Positions 9,174-16,766 are shown, counted from the stretch's first letter. The stretch is 28,105 bases of DNA from Clostridiaceae bacterium (GCA_012519875.1 JAAYPL010000069.1:1-28105); one strand, 5' to 3'. The notes: generated by a model not told the origin, from the sequence alone. Program-made: numbers and translations.

Positions 9174-9635
9174 TTATCGAACAATCAAACTGGTCAGCAT
9201 GTTTTTAAAAATTGCCACCCGGGTCCGATCCCGCTGATCGGTGGCGATCTCGCTCAACGAGCGATCAGACGTCGCGGCCTGCAACAGGCGAGCCTCGACG
9301 TCCTCGATGATCTCATAATCCAGAAAATTGCGGGTCAGCACCTCAATCTGGTGCTGCGACAATCTGTCGCCGATAGTATTCATGGCGTGCATCAAATACT
9401 GGGTCGGCTTGGTCATCTTCACTCGGCGAATTCTGATCCATCCTCCACCACCCCGCCGGCTCTCCACAAGGTATCCTTGATCGTTGGTGAATCGCGTCGA
9501 CAGAACATAGGTGATCTGGGAAGGTACACAATTGATCCGGTCGGCAAGGGAATTTCGACTGATCTCGACCAGCCCGTTGTTTTCATCCATCATTTCTTTT
9601 AGTAGTGCCTCAATATAATCGCTGATTCTGGACAT
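9174..9635 (-). CDS. ctsR: CtsR, class III heat-shock repressor
   Basis: CtsR is the winged-helix repressor of clp genes in Bacillota. The 153 residues from ATG 9635 start MSRISDYIEALL and contain the DNA-binding segment CVPSQITYVLSTRFT (36-50) followed by RGGGG (61-65) in the wing. That glycine-rich loop is known as the protein's heat sensor, and its neighbouring arginine is a McsB target. I chose ATG 9635 because GGAGG is 5 bases upstream; an in-frame TTG at 9647 overlaps that site. The gene is the first of ctsR-mcsA-mcsB-clpC and has perfect CtsR heptads directly upstream, so it is autoregulated. Confidence 0.97.
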   Translation of the reverse strand: MSRISDYIEALLKEMMDENNGLVEISRNSLADRINCVPSQITYVLSTRFTNDQGYLVESRRGGGGWIRIRRVKMTKPTQYLMHAMNTIGDRLSQHQIEVLTRNFLDYEIIEDVEARLLQAATSDRSLSEIATDQRDRTRVAIFKNMLTSLIVR

Positions 9636-9647
9636 CTTTACCTCCAA

Positions 9648-9670
9648 TTTGACTTTGACTATCTTTGACT
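9648..9670 (-). promoter_or_regulatory. CtsR operator: three AGTCAAA heptads
   Basis: Read on the minus strand, the region holds AGTCAAA-GAT-AGTCAAA, an exact match to the CtsR consensus RGTCAAA-NAN-RGTCAAA (9654-9670). A third AGTCAAA overlaps the second by one base (9648-9654). The operator lies between the -10 box and the ctsR ribosome binding site, at or just after the expected transcription start, so a bound CtsR would block initiation. Function is inferred from the consensus; the match itself is seen directly. Confidence 0.95.
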
Positions 9671-9677
9671 ATTAATA

Positions 9678-9705
9678 ATTATACTGTTTATTCGGGAAAA
9701 GTCAA
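9678..9705 (-). promoter_or_regulatory. SigA-type promoter of the ctsR-mcsA-mcsB-clpC operon
   Basis: On the minus strand TTGACT (9700-9705) and TATAAT (9678-9683) are separated by 16 bases. The predicted start of transcription falls near 9671, inside or beside the CtsR heptads. The mobB stop is about 70 bases upstream, and no clear terminator hairpin was seen between them. Confidence 0.85.
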
Positions 9706-9777
9706 TAACTCTTAACAGGCTCCGATCGATAATTTTTTAAAGGCTTTTCACTTGGAAAAATAAAAGATTGTCCTGAT

Positions 9778-10287
9778 TCACTCGGCAAGAAATGGCTTCT
9801 GCTCCAGACCTGCCAAGTGACAGATCAATGCGGCAACCCCCTGAGCATCATCAAGAGCAAAACACGGAGTCGTGGTTTGGATATCCGCATCAGTGACCAA
9901 GGCCGCCAAGCCATCCGGATCTGTGGACAGCGGCTTGTTGTTGGCCAAGCGATGTACTTCGATGCGCGGCAGATCAGACGCCTTATAGCCTTCGACCAGA
10001 ATCAGGTCAACATCGCGTATGCGGTGCAGGAGATCATTCAGTTCCAGTTCGCGGTTTTCCAGTACCGCAGCCTGTCGACCGGAGGAGATCGCCACAACCT
10101 CGGCACCGGCCTGACTGAAACGCCAGGTATCTTTTCCCGGGTGGTCCATCTCGAAATCATGACCATCGTGTTTGAGGATCCCGACCCGGATTTGCCGCCG
10201 ATGAAGAATCGGAATCAATTTTTCGATCAGGGTTGTTTTGCCCGATCCGGACCAGCCCATGATGCTGATTGCGGGGATTTGTCTCAT
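9778..10287 (-). CDS. mobB: Molybdopterin-guanine dinucleotide biosynthesis adapter MobB
   Basis: MobB is a small GTP-binding partner of MobA, the enzyme that attaches GMP to molybdopterin. The 169 residues show the P-loop GWSGSGKTT at about 11-19, ILKHDGHDFEMDHPGKDT (37-54) and the Walker-B-like LILVEGYK further on, all typical of the family. I chose ATG 10287 because GGGAGG lies 7 bases upstream and homology begins here; the frame stays open for another 159 bases upstream, but that stretch is the out-of-frame shadow of mobA. The start lies 131 bases inside the mobA reading frame, an unusually long overlap. The downstream gene is ctsR, which has its own promoter. Confidence 0.93.
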   Translation of the reverse strand: MRQIPAISIMGWSGSGKTTLIEKLIPILHRRQIRVGILKHDGHDFEMDHPGKDTWRFSQAGAEVVAISSGRQAAVLENRELELNDLLHRIRDVDLILVEGYKASDLPRIEVHRLANNKPLSTDPDGLAALVTDADIQTTTPCFALDDAQGVAALICHLAGLEQKPFLAE

Positions 10288-10948
10288 GGTTTGACCTCCC
10301 GTCCGGATCGGCCAGATAGCGTGCCAGGTCGTCCGGTGTATTGATGTTAAGAAAGATATCGGCCACTTGTCCACGAGGAACAAAAGCCTCAACCGATAGG
10401 ACCAAGCCGGATAATCGGCTGAGAATGTGCCGGGCCTTGAGTTCACCGGTTTCTAGCCGGCGGGCGATTCGGGGGGCGGCTTTTTTATGATAAAAGGCGT
10501 GGAAGGGTTCCAGAGCGCCTTGATTCCGACAACAGCAGAAATCAACCGTTTGCTCACCGATGGCGTGTTTTAGCTGTGCAATATAATCGCTGCTGATCCG
10601 CGGCATATCACAGGCCAGAACATAGGCGTAGGAACTCGTTGCATGCATCAAGGCGGCATGGATACCGGCCATTGGCCCAAGGCCGGGATATATGTCATGA
10701 ATCAATCTTGTTCCGGCCGGCAGCTCGATCTCCTGGTTGTTGGCAACGATCATGACATCTGTAAACATTTGTCCCAGTTGATCAGCCAGCCGACTCAGCA
10801 ATTTTTGCTGATCGATCTGAATTTGGAACTTATCAAATCCCATGCGCCGACTCCGGCCGCCAATCAGAATAGCTGCGGTTGAAAAAAGCTCTTCGGCCAT
10901 GCTTTTGCTCGCCGGATTGCTCTTCCGGTCCATCGGTATGTTTTTCAT
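10157..10948 (-). CDS. mobA: Molybdenum cofactor guanylyltransferase MobA (with atypical C-terminal tail)
   Basis: MobA transfers GMP from GTP to molybdopterin. The 263-residue frame holds the nucleotide-binding signature AAILIGGRSRRMGFDK (25-40), the GPMAGIHAAL segment and ACDMPRIS. The family normally ends close to the equivalent of NINTPDDLARYL, reached here at about residue 218. The remaining 45 or so residues are polar, low in complexity and read through the start of mobB in another frame, so they look like a readthrough tail. In the alternative +1 frame a TGA overlaps the mobB ATG as ATGA, the usual arrangement, so a one-base loss near the end of mobA is plausible. ATG 10948 has GAGG 7 bases upstream; Met17 is a weaker alternative. 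Presence of mobAB implies molybdo- or tungsto-enzymes elsewhere in the genome. Confidence 0.9.
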   Translation of the reverse strand: MKNIPMDRKSNPASKSMAEELFSTAAILIGGRSRRMGFDKFQIQIDQQKLLSRLADQLGQMFTDVMIVANNQEIELPAGTRLIHDIYPGLGPMAGIHAALMHATSSYAYVLACDMPRISSDYIAQLKHAIGEQTVDFCCCRNQGALEPFHAFYHKKAAPRIARRLETGELKARHILSRLSGLVLSVEAFVPRGQVADIFLNINTPDDLARYLADPDGRSNHETNPRNQHHGLVRIGQNNPDRKIDSDSSSAANPGRDPQTRWS

Positions 10949-10969
10949 GGCAACACCTCAATGTAATCA

Positions 10970-11022
10970 GCGAGACGAATCTCGCCTCCAACATTCGCAA
11001 CCGGCTTTCGAGGGCCGGTTGC
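10970..11022 (-). promoter_or_regulatory. Two consecutive hairpins in the mobA leader
   Basis: Between the upstream epimerase gene and mobA the minus-strand RNA can form a 9-bp perfect stem (GCAACCGGC with GCCGGTTGC, 8-base loop, 10997-11022). It can then form a 6-bp stem closed by a UUCG tetraloop (GCGAGA-UUCG-UCUCGC, 10970-10985). Neither is followed by a U-tract, so a simple terminator is unlikely. An upstream ACCUC could pair with the GAGGU of the mobA ribosome binding site. A regulatory leader is possible; the structures are seen, the function is inferred. Confidence 0.5.
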
Positions 11023-11056
11023 AAGTGTCGAAAGAGGTTGATTCAATCTGATCTGA

Positions 11057-11989
11057 TCAGCGATAAATCGGCATCAATTCATGGTTGATGTAGTATTTGG
11101 ATAACAACATGGTTGCCATCGGATCAGGTGTTCCGTCGGTTTCAACGCCAATCCAGCCTTTATATTGATATTTTTTCAGCAAGCGCCACAGGCCCTTGAA
11201 GTCCACTTGGCCGGCACCAAGCTCCCAGAACCAGCGATCGCCGCTATCCTGAAACTCCGCTCCGGCGCAAAGCCGCAGCTCATCAGGCGTATTGGCGAAT
11301 GTTGTATCTTTGAGGTGGAAGTATTTGACGAAATCATGATGATCGTCATAGAACTTCACCGGATCAATGCCCATGATCAGAACCTGGGCGGTGTCAAGAC
11401 AGAAACCGACATAGCGCGGGTCGCAGGCATCAATGTAGCGATCCATTTCATCCTTGTTGATCGAACCCCAGAATTCGGTATGGACACAGGGAATAATTCC
11501 CTTATCCAGGCAACGGCGGCCAAATTCGTTCATGAAATTTGCCGCATGGACAATTTGTTCCGAAGTCAAGGGGCCAAGGCCGTAATATCCGCCACAGGGC
11601 ATAATGATGATGCGGCTGCCGCCCAAAGCGGCGGTAAAGTCGAGGATGTTGACAACGTTACGCATGGCGTCGTCATGTTTGGAAGGATCCTGCGAATCGA
11701 ATGCAATCGTGAAAGTGCCTGTGACTTCCTCGATGCCTCGTTCACGAACAAAAGCGGTAAAGGCACCCGGTTCGCCGAAGAATTGCCGGATGTAAGGTTG
11801 CATGTGGAACATCAGCTCGATTCCGGTGAAGCCGGCTCCGACATGGTATTTGATGATCTGATCCCAGTCCAGGTAGTAAACAGCGTTGGAAAAATCGCCT
11901 TTGTACCACTCATTCCAGTCGGTCAATTGAGGGAACTGTACCTTCAGCCCCCACATATTGGTCTGATACGAATATTTTAAGTTATCCAT
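11057..11989 (-). CDS. Sugar phosphate isomerase/epimerase-like TIM-barrel protein (intact metal site)
   Basis: The 310-residue protein belongs to the xylose-isomerase-like TIM-barrel group (IolE/IolI, sugar 3-epimerases). Candidate metal and catalytic residues are visible: Glu172 in HTEFWG, Asp199 in FCLDTAQ, His217/His218 in DDHHDF, His225 in YFHLKDT and Glu283 in GWIGVETD. The set fits a metal-dependent isomerase or epimerase of a sugar or inositol compound, but the substrate cannot be read from sequence. I chose ATG 11989 because AGAGGTGG lies just upstream; an ATG at 12004 overlaps the stop of the previous gene (TAATG) but has no good binding site. It follows a paralogous gene directly, and the two form one transcript. 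Confidence 0.87.
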   Translation of the reverse strand: MDNLKYSYQTNMWGLKVQFPQLTDWNEWYKGDFSNAVYYLDWDQIIKYHVGAGFTGIELMFHMQPYIRQFFGEPGAFTAFVRERGIEEVTGTFTIAFDSQDPSKHDDAMRNVVNILDFTAALGGSRIIIMPCGGYYGLGPLTSEQIVHAANFMNEFGRRCLDKGIIPCVHTEFWGSINKDEMDRYIDACDPRYVGFCLDTAQVLIMGIDPVKFYDDHHDFVKYFHLKDTTFANTPDELRLCAGAEFQDSGDRWFWELGAGQVDFKGLWRLLKKYQYKGWIGVETDGTPDPMATMLLSKYYINHELMPIYR

Positions 11990-12003
11990 GGTTCCACCTC
12001 TCA

Positions 12004-12981
12004 TTAAAGCCTGCGCTGCAGGTTATGCTGAACATACCAGCCCAGTTTCAGAAGGCCTCTGTAAACATCCAGTGTCTTTTTATTTTCACAAATAATCCAG
12101 CCCGAGTAGCGGTTGGCTTTCAGAATGGAACATACGCCGAACAGATCGACGTTTCCTTCCCCAAGATCACTGAAAACCTTTTGCGGACCTTCAACCGGAA
12201 TCTCGGCATTGATTTTGCGGTAATTGCCGACCTGATCCACGAAAGCCGTATCGCTCAGTCGCAGGAAGTCAATATCATCCCGATGGGCTTCCACAACGGT
12301 CAAAACCGGGTCGCCGGCAATGGCCAGATGAGCCAGATCAGGACTGAATCGGGCACCCGGCAGGCGTTTGAGCAGTTCGGCCATTTGGGGGCCGCGGAAA
12401 AGGCTCCAATAACTGGTTTTCAGGGCAAGTTGAACGCCTTTTTCGCCGGCTGCTTTAAGCAAACGGCTCAACACATCAACGGTCTTGTCGGTAAATGCGC
12501 CGGCCAGATCTCCGCCGACCAATTTTTCCAGCCAACCCAGCTCTGCCGAGGGAGACAAAACCAAGCCCCTGCCGCCGAGGGAAACCAAATGATCAATAGC
12601 GGCCAGACCGGCTTCCTCGTACAAGGTGAAATAATCCTCCATCGTCCGACCCGAAGCCAAAATTTCCAAAACAATGTCATTGGCATTGAAGTGGATGCTG
12701 GTGACCTCCTCAAGGCCGAGCTCACGGATCAAGCCGAGGAACTCCTCCGGCGAGCCATACTTTGATTTGACGGCAAATGCACTGAGGGGGATGCCGCAAC
12801 GTCCGGTCTCAAAAGCCATCGGATCGCTGTTGAAAGGGTTAAAGGGCAGCTCAATGCCTTTAAAGCCAACCGCGGCGATGTATTTGAAGTAATTCGTCCA
12901 AAAATGTTTGGATTGCTTGTAGATAAAATTGGGACCGCTGGTCAGCATGTTAACCATTTCCAGGCTGCAGCCAAATTTCAT
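12004..12981 (-). CDS. Divergent sugar isomerase/epimerase-like TIM-barrel protein (altered metal site)
   Basis: The 325-residue product is a paralogue of its downstream neighbour: both share the order GF-x-GIEL near the N-terminus, EEVT, a DTA or DLA segment, LG.G.VDL and a C-terminal GWI..E. At the key positions it differs. The HTE of the neighbour is KTS here (Lys188-Ser190), and the HLKDT histidine is Arg241. Asp215, His233 and Glu299 remain. This suggests loss or change of metal-dependent catalysis, perhaps a structural or regulatory partner. ATG 12981 is preferred because AAGGA lies 8 bases upstream; an ATG at 12990 abuts the same motif. A candidate operator palindrome lies upstream at 13029-13042. 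Confidence 0.83.
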   Translation of the reverse strand: MKFGCSLEMVNMLTSGPNFIYKQSKHFWTNYFKYIAAVGFKGIELPFNPFNSDPMAFETGRCGIPLSAFAVKSKYGSPEEFLGLIRELGLEEVTSIHFNANDIVLEILASGRTMEDYFTLYEEAGLAAIDHLVSLGGRGLVLSPSAELGWLEKLVGGDLAGAFTDKTVDVLSRLLKAAGEKGVQLALKTSYWSLFRGPQMAELLKRLPGARFSPDLAHLAIAGDPVLTVVEAHRDDIDFLRLSDTAFVDQVGNYRKINAEIPVEGPQKVFSDLGEGNVDLFGVCSILKANRYSGWIICENKKTLDVYRGLLKLGWYVQHNLQRRL

Positions 12982-13017
12982 TCCGATCATCCTTTCTTAA
13001 CTGAGACTGTTGTTTTT

Positions 13018-13042
13018 ATTCTACCGCAAATCAGGTCTGATT
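13018..13042 (-). promoter_or_regulatory. Candidate -10 box and operator palindrome of the epimerase operon
   Basis: On the minus strand TAGAAT (13018-13023) could be the -10 box. Just upstream is the perfect 6+6 palindrome AATCAG-GT-CTGATT (13029-13042), placed where a repressor would cover the promoter. No good -35 box was found, which would fit an activator or a weak promoter. The call rests on pattern and position only. Confidence 0.4.
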
Positions 13043-13103
13043 ACTCGCTAATATTTGATTAAATCTGGTCAAAACATGCGCATTTCTGTATCAGATAGGA
13101 CTC

Positions 13104-14348
13104 TTATTCGTACCGCAGGGCATCAATAGGATCCAGAAGCGCGGCTTTGCGAGCCGGATAAATACCAAAGAACAGACCAACGGAACTGGAAAAAAGAACC
13201 GCAATCAAAATGGTTTGTGCGTTCAGGACCGGCGTGATCGTGCCGGTGCTGCGGACAGCCCACGAAATACCATAGGCCATGCCAAAACCGACCAGAATGC
13301 CGATCACCCCGCCGATCAATGTCATGATCACGGACTCGGTCATAAACTGCATCATGATATCGGTCGTGGTCGCGCCAATGGCCTTGCGGATGCCGATCTC
13401 CCGCGTTCGCTCGGTCACGGAAACCAACATGATATTCATCACACCGATACCGCCGACCAGCAAGGAAATAGCCGCAACCGCACTGATAAAAATCGTCAGG
13501 ATGTCAATGACATTATTGATCTGTTTAAGTATCGACGCCATATTTTGGCTGCGGTAGACATTCCGGTCATAATTTCCGTGCCGCATCTCCAAAAGGCGAA
13601 CGGTTGCCGCCGCCGCGTCATCGGCGATTTCAGCGGATGTCGACATGATGCTGATTGAGGAAAGCCGATCGCCCGTGCCAAGAATGCGCCGCGCGGTCTG
13701 ATAAGGGGAATAGACAAAAAAAGGAACCTGAACATCGCCCATCTCGGGGCCGTACATCTCCATCATACTGCTCATCTGTGACGTAATGGACTCGCAGATA
13801 CCGATAATGGTGGCCCGGACCAGTTTACCATCACTGATCAGCGTCAGTGATTCACCGACTGCATTTTCGCGACCGAACATCGTCTGGGCACCCGTGCGGT
13901 CGATAACGGCAACCGGACGGCCGTCGGTATATTCGATCTCGGTGAACAAGCGTCCGTGGATTACGTCAATTTCGGTAAATCGCGTATATTCCTCATCAAT
14001 AGCAGCCAGATAAACCCGGCTCTGCCGACCATCAGAAACGGCGCTGGCTATGGTCTGGATGGAAGCCGTAACATGCTTGATTAAATCGGTTCGCTCACGG
14101 ATGGCCTGGATATCCGTTTGGGTAATATAATCTTTGTTCTGAGCCTGGTTTCTGTTCACCCGGATCATGACCGTCGAGCCGCCGATCTGATCAAATTGGC
14201 CAAGCACTTCGTTTTTGCCGCCCTCACCTAAGGACACGATGGCGATAACCGAAGAAATCCCGACAATAATGCCCAGCATGGTCAGTAAAGCGCGCATTTT
14301 ATTGGCCAGCAAACTGGAGATCGCCATTTTCAGGCTTTCCAGCAACAT
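13104..14348 (-). CDS. MacB/FtsX-type ABC transporter permease
   Basis: The 414-residue protein has the MacB topology: one N-terminal membrane helix (about residues 19-41, MLGIIVGISSVIAIVSLG), a large extracytoplasmic domain (about 45-275) and three C-terminal helices (about 283-306, 340-360 and 376-396). The conserved cytoplasmic motif TEREIG-like TERTREIGIRKAIGAT lies after the second helix, and the protein ends PARKAALLDPIDALRYE, a typical FtsX-fold ending. Such permeases couple ATP hydrolysis to export of peptides, antibiotics or lipids with an adaptor protein. ATG 14348 is chosen for AAGGAG 9 bases upstream. It starts 4 bases after the ATPase gene ends and is the last gene of the three-gene operon. 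Confidence 0.93.
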   Translation of the reverse strand: MLLESLKMAISSLLANKMRALLTMLGIIVGISSVIAIVSLGEGGKNEVLGQFDQIGGSTVMIRVNRNQAQNKDYITQTDIQAIRERTDLIKHVTASIQTIASAVSDGRQSRVYLAAIDEEYTRFTEIDVIHGRLFTEIEYTDGRPVAVIDRTGAQTMFGRENAVGESLTLISDGKLVRATIIGICESITSQMSSMMEMYGPEMGDVQVPFFVYSPYQTARRILGTGDRLSSISIMSTSAEIADDAAAATVRLLEMRHGNYDRNVYRSQNMASILKQINNVIDILTIFISAVAAISLLVGGIGVMNIMLVSVTERTREIGIRKAIGATTTDIMMQFMTESVIMTLIGGVIGILVGFGMAYGISWAVRSTGTITPVLNAQTILIAVLFSSSVGLFFGIYPARKAALLDPIDALRYE

Positions 14349-14352
14349 TGCG

Positions 14353-15090
14353 TCACGCTCCTTCCTGGCGGGGGGCATTCAGTCCGCTTGTGTCAAAAAT
14401 AATTCTTCCGTCACGAAAAGTAATCGTCCGGCCGGCGTAAGCGGCGATCTCGGGTTCATGAGTGATGAGAACAATGGTCGACCCGGTTTGATTGAGGTGC
14501 GTAAAAACTTTCATAATCTCGCCGGCGGATTGGCTGTCCAGATTGCCGGTTGGCTCGTCAGCCAATAGCAAGGCCGGACGGAGAACCACCGCCCGGGCAA
14601 TGGCGGCACGCTGCTTCTGGCCGCCGGAAATTTCGTTCGGGCGATGTTTGGCCCAAGGGAGAAGCCCGACCATTTGCAACGCCTCACGTGCCCGTTCATT
14701 CCTTTCCCGCCGGTGAATGTCGGCATAAACCATGGGTAATTCGACATTTTCCAGAAGATTTAACTTGGGCAGCAGATTAAAGGATTGAAAAACAAATCCG
14801 ATCTCCCGATTGCGGATGCGAGCCAGCTCGTTCGGCGCCATGTCCGTGATGCTGGTACCGTTCAGCGTGTAGGTGCCGCGGTCTTTCCGGTCCAAGCAAC
14901 CCAGAATGTTCATCAGGGTCGACTTCCCTGATCCGGAAGGACCCATGATGGCGGTAAACTGACCGGCCGCAATGTCCAGATCAATACCTTTCAAGGCGGT
15001 AAACTCGATCTGCCCTGTCCGATAAGTTTTCCAAACATCCCGCACAGCAATAACCGGCTGATCGCTCATCCTGTCGGTTTTTTCAATCAT
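14353..15090 (-). CDS. MacB/LolD-type ABC transporter ATP-binding protein
   Basis: The 245-residue ATPase shows Walker A GPSGSGKST (50-58), Q-loop FVFQSFNLLP, the signature ISGGQ (154-158), Walker B LLLADEPTGNLD and the H-loop His211. The EPTGNLDS form is typical of the MacB/LolD/FtsE group, matching the FtsX-fold permease downstream. The start is uncertain: ATG 15090 overlaps the last codons of the adaptor gene (ATGATTGA), and ATG 15069 is an alternative without a clear binding site. The frame is open further upstream, but that part is only the shadow of the adaptor gene. Confidence 0.94.
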   Translation of the reverse strand: MIEKTDRMSDQPVIAVRDVWKTYRTGQIEFTALKGIDLDIAAGQFTAIMGPSGSGKSTLMNILGCLDRKDRGTYTLNGTSITDMAPNELARIRNREIGFVFQSFNLLPKLNLLENVELPMVYADIHRRERNERAREALQMVGLLPWAKHRPNEISGGQKQRAAIARAVVLRPALLLADEPTGNLDSQSAGEIMKVFTHLNQTGSTIVLITHEPEIAAYAGRTITFRDGRIIFDTSGLNAPRQEGA

Positions 15091-16642
15091 GCTTGGCTTC
15101 ACGCACCTCAATACCGTCCACAAGGTTGTTGGTAGGGCTGAGAACAACACGTTCGCCAGCGGTCAAACCGGTCAATACTTCCGCATAAAGATCCGACTGA
15201 ATTCCCGGCACGATCTCCCTTCGTTCCAGATGGCCTCCTTCAGCCAAAACAAAGACAAAATAAATACCCAGTTCCTTACGCAGGGCCTCTGCCGGAACCA
15301 AAAGGACATTTTGGGCAGCAGCGGTTTCAATTTCGGCTTCAATGTTAAAACCAAGAACCAGACGATCGATATTGTCACCGGTCAGACTCATTTCGATGTC
15401 AAGCAGCGGCTCTGTTGTCAGACCGCTGACACCCGAGACACTGCTGCCGAAAAAATCGCCCGATGTAGAAGTTTCGAAACTGACGTTGGCCGCCACCGGG
15501 CTTTTGTAGGTTATTCGCCCGAAAAAAACATCTTCGTCCTGCCGAAACGTAACCGGCATACCTATGTGCAGCCGGCCGGCATCGAAACGGTTGGCCTGAA
15601 AACATGCCTTCGGTTTTGTGTTGTCATAGATCACAACAACCGGTTCGCCGGCAGCAGCCGGGATCTGGCTGCCAAACAAGCTGCTGAGTGAACCGCCGGA
15701 AGCGCTCTGCGTTCCGGTATATTCACCGGTAACAGCATTGACAGCAACAACCACGCCATTGATGTCGGCATAAACAGCCTCAACTGCGTTTTCCAAGGCC
15801 AGCTCGGCCTGGACTTCCGCCTGAATGGCCGTCGAAAGAGCACTTTGCAAGGATGAGCCCAGCGAACCGATCGAATCGGCACTGCTCCCGCTCAGGGCAA
15901 GAGCCAGCAGTTGATCATTGCCTGCCAATGATTCAAACGCACTGTTCATGCGATTGATGCCGCCGGTCACGGCATTGAGCTGCTCCTTGTATTCCGGGCT
16001 GGTTTCGATCCGAATCCCGGTGGCCAAGCGAGCCACAATGCTGTCGATCTGTCGGGCGGCATCTTCCGACTGCGGGTCAAGTTCGGCCAGAAGGGCAGCA
16101 ATTTCCTGGCTCAGGCCCTCCTCCACCGTCAAAGACAGGGGGTTTTGAGCCAACATTTCATTCAGAGCGCCGGTCGCTCCGCTCAAACCGGAGGAAAGCC
16201 GCTCCAGCTGGCGTTGCACATCGGCTATTGCCTTTTGAGCTGCTTCGGCTTGCTCCATACGCGCAGTTGACAGTTTTTCGACAGCCGCTTCGGCTTGTTC
16301 TCGAGCAGAGCGAGCGGTTTCAAGATTTGTCTCAAATTCGCTGATGTCAAATGTAATCAGCAAATCACCGGTTTTGACCTGATCGCCCGGCCGAACCAGG
16401 ACTTCCTGCACTTTTTGCCGGCCGACCAGCGTTTTTTGCGTACTGCCGGGACGAAGCATGGCCGTAATGGTCATTGAGCTGGTTATGTCTCCGGTCGTTT
16501 TGGCAGCCGTTCTGACAACCGGCCGCCGGTCTCGGGTCAGCGAATACGCCAAATAGGAAGCCGGCGCCACGATAAAGATCAAGGCGATGGCCACGGCGCG
16601 ACGGATGGCACGACCCTTACGACTGTTGGTTACCTTTGACAT
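15083..16642 (-). CDS. MacA/HlyD-type periplasmic-adaptor-like (membrane fusion) protein of the ABC exporter
   Basis: The 519-residue protein has a basic N-terminus, one membrane helix (about 14-34), a lipoyl-like half motif (VLVRPGDQVKTGDLLITFD), and a long Ala/Glu-rich coiled-coil region (about 105-165) that continues as helical sequence to about residue 300. A second lipoyl half and beta-barrel parts follow, and the C-terminus ends in a domain with LVPAEALRKE. In Gram-positive bacteria such adaptors sit outside the membrane and gate MacB-type exporters. The region around residues 165-300 is longer than in Escherichia coli MacA. ATG 16642 is chosen for AAAAGGA 8 bases upstream; the open frame extends 131 codons further but shows no family similarity. 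An extended -10 promoter lies about 50 bases upstream. Confidence 0.88.
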   Translation of the reverse strand: MSKVTNSRKGRAIRRAVAIALIFIVAPASYLAYSLTRDRRPVVRTAAKTTGDITSSMTITAMLRPGSTQKTLVGRQKVQEVLVRPGDQVKTGDLLITFDISEFETNLETARSAREQAEAAVEKLSTARMEQAEAAQKAIADVQRQLERLSSGLSGATGALNEMLAQNPLSLTVEEGLSQEIAALLAELDPQSEDAARQIDSIVARLATGIRIETSPEYKEQLNAVTGGINRMNSAFESLAGNDQLLALALSGSSADSIGSLGSSLQSALSTAIQAEVQAELALENAVEAVYADINGVVVAVNAVTGEYTGTQSASGGSLSSLFGSQIPAAAGEPVVVIYDNTKPKACFQANRFDAGRLHIGMPVTFRQDEDVFFGRITYKSPVAANVSFETSTSGDFFGSSVSGVSGLTTEPLLDIEMSLTGDNIDRLVLGFNIEAEIETAAAQNVLLVPAEALRKELGIYFVFVLAEGGHLERREIVPGIQSDLYAEVLTGLTAGERVVLSPTNNLVDGIEVREAKHD

Positions 16643-16691
16643 AAAACCATTCCTTTTTAATTTGTACCGACCTTTGAAAAACAGTATGATT

Positions 16692-16700
16692 ATTATACCA
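16692..16700 (-). promoter_or_regulatory. Extended -10 promoter for the ABC exporter operon
   Basis: The minus strand carries TGGTATAAT, an extended -10 element with a perfect TATAAT. The -35 region is poor, as is common when TGn is present. The predicted transcript starts near 16685 and leaves a leader of about 43 bases before the adaptor ATG. Confidence 0.6.
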
Positions 16701-16725
16701 TGACTGCCGTTCGGCGTAGCTTGTA

Positions 16726-16734
16726 TGATATAAT
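16726..16734 (+). promoter_or_regulatory. Extended -10 promoter for the binding-protein/methyltransferase pair
   Basis: The plus strand carries TGATATAAT, again an extended -10 with a perfect TATAAT and no clear -35 box. Transcription would start near 16741, about 26 bases before the GTG start. It is divergent from the exporter promoter, the two -10 boxes being about 30 bases apart, so both may be occluded by one regulator. Confidence 0.6.
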
Positions 16735-16766
16735 GAAATGCCAAAGTGAGCTTGGGAGATACCTGC

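Noticed and set aside
10288..10446. N-terminal extension of MobB
   Set aside because: It is the out-of-frame shadow of mobA; the P-loop family similarity and the ribosome binding site both point to ATG 10287.
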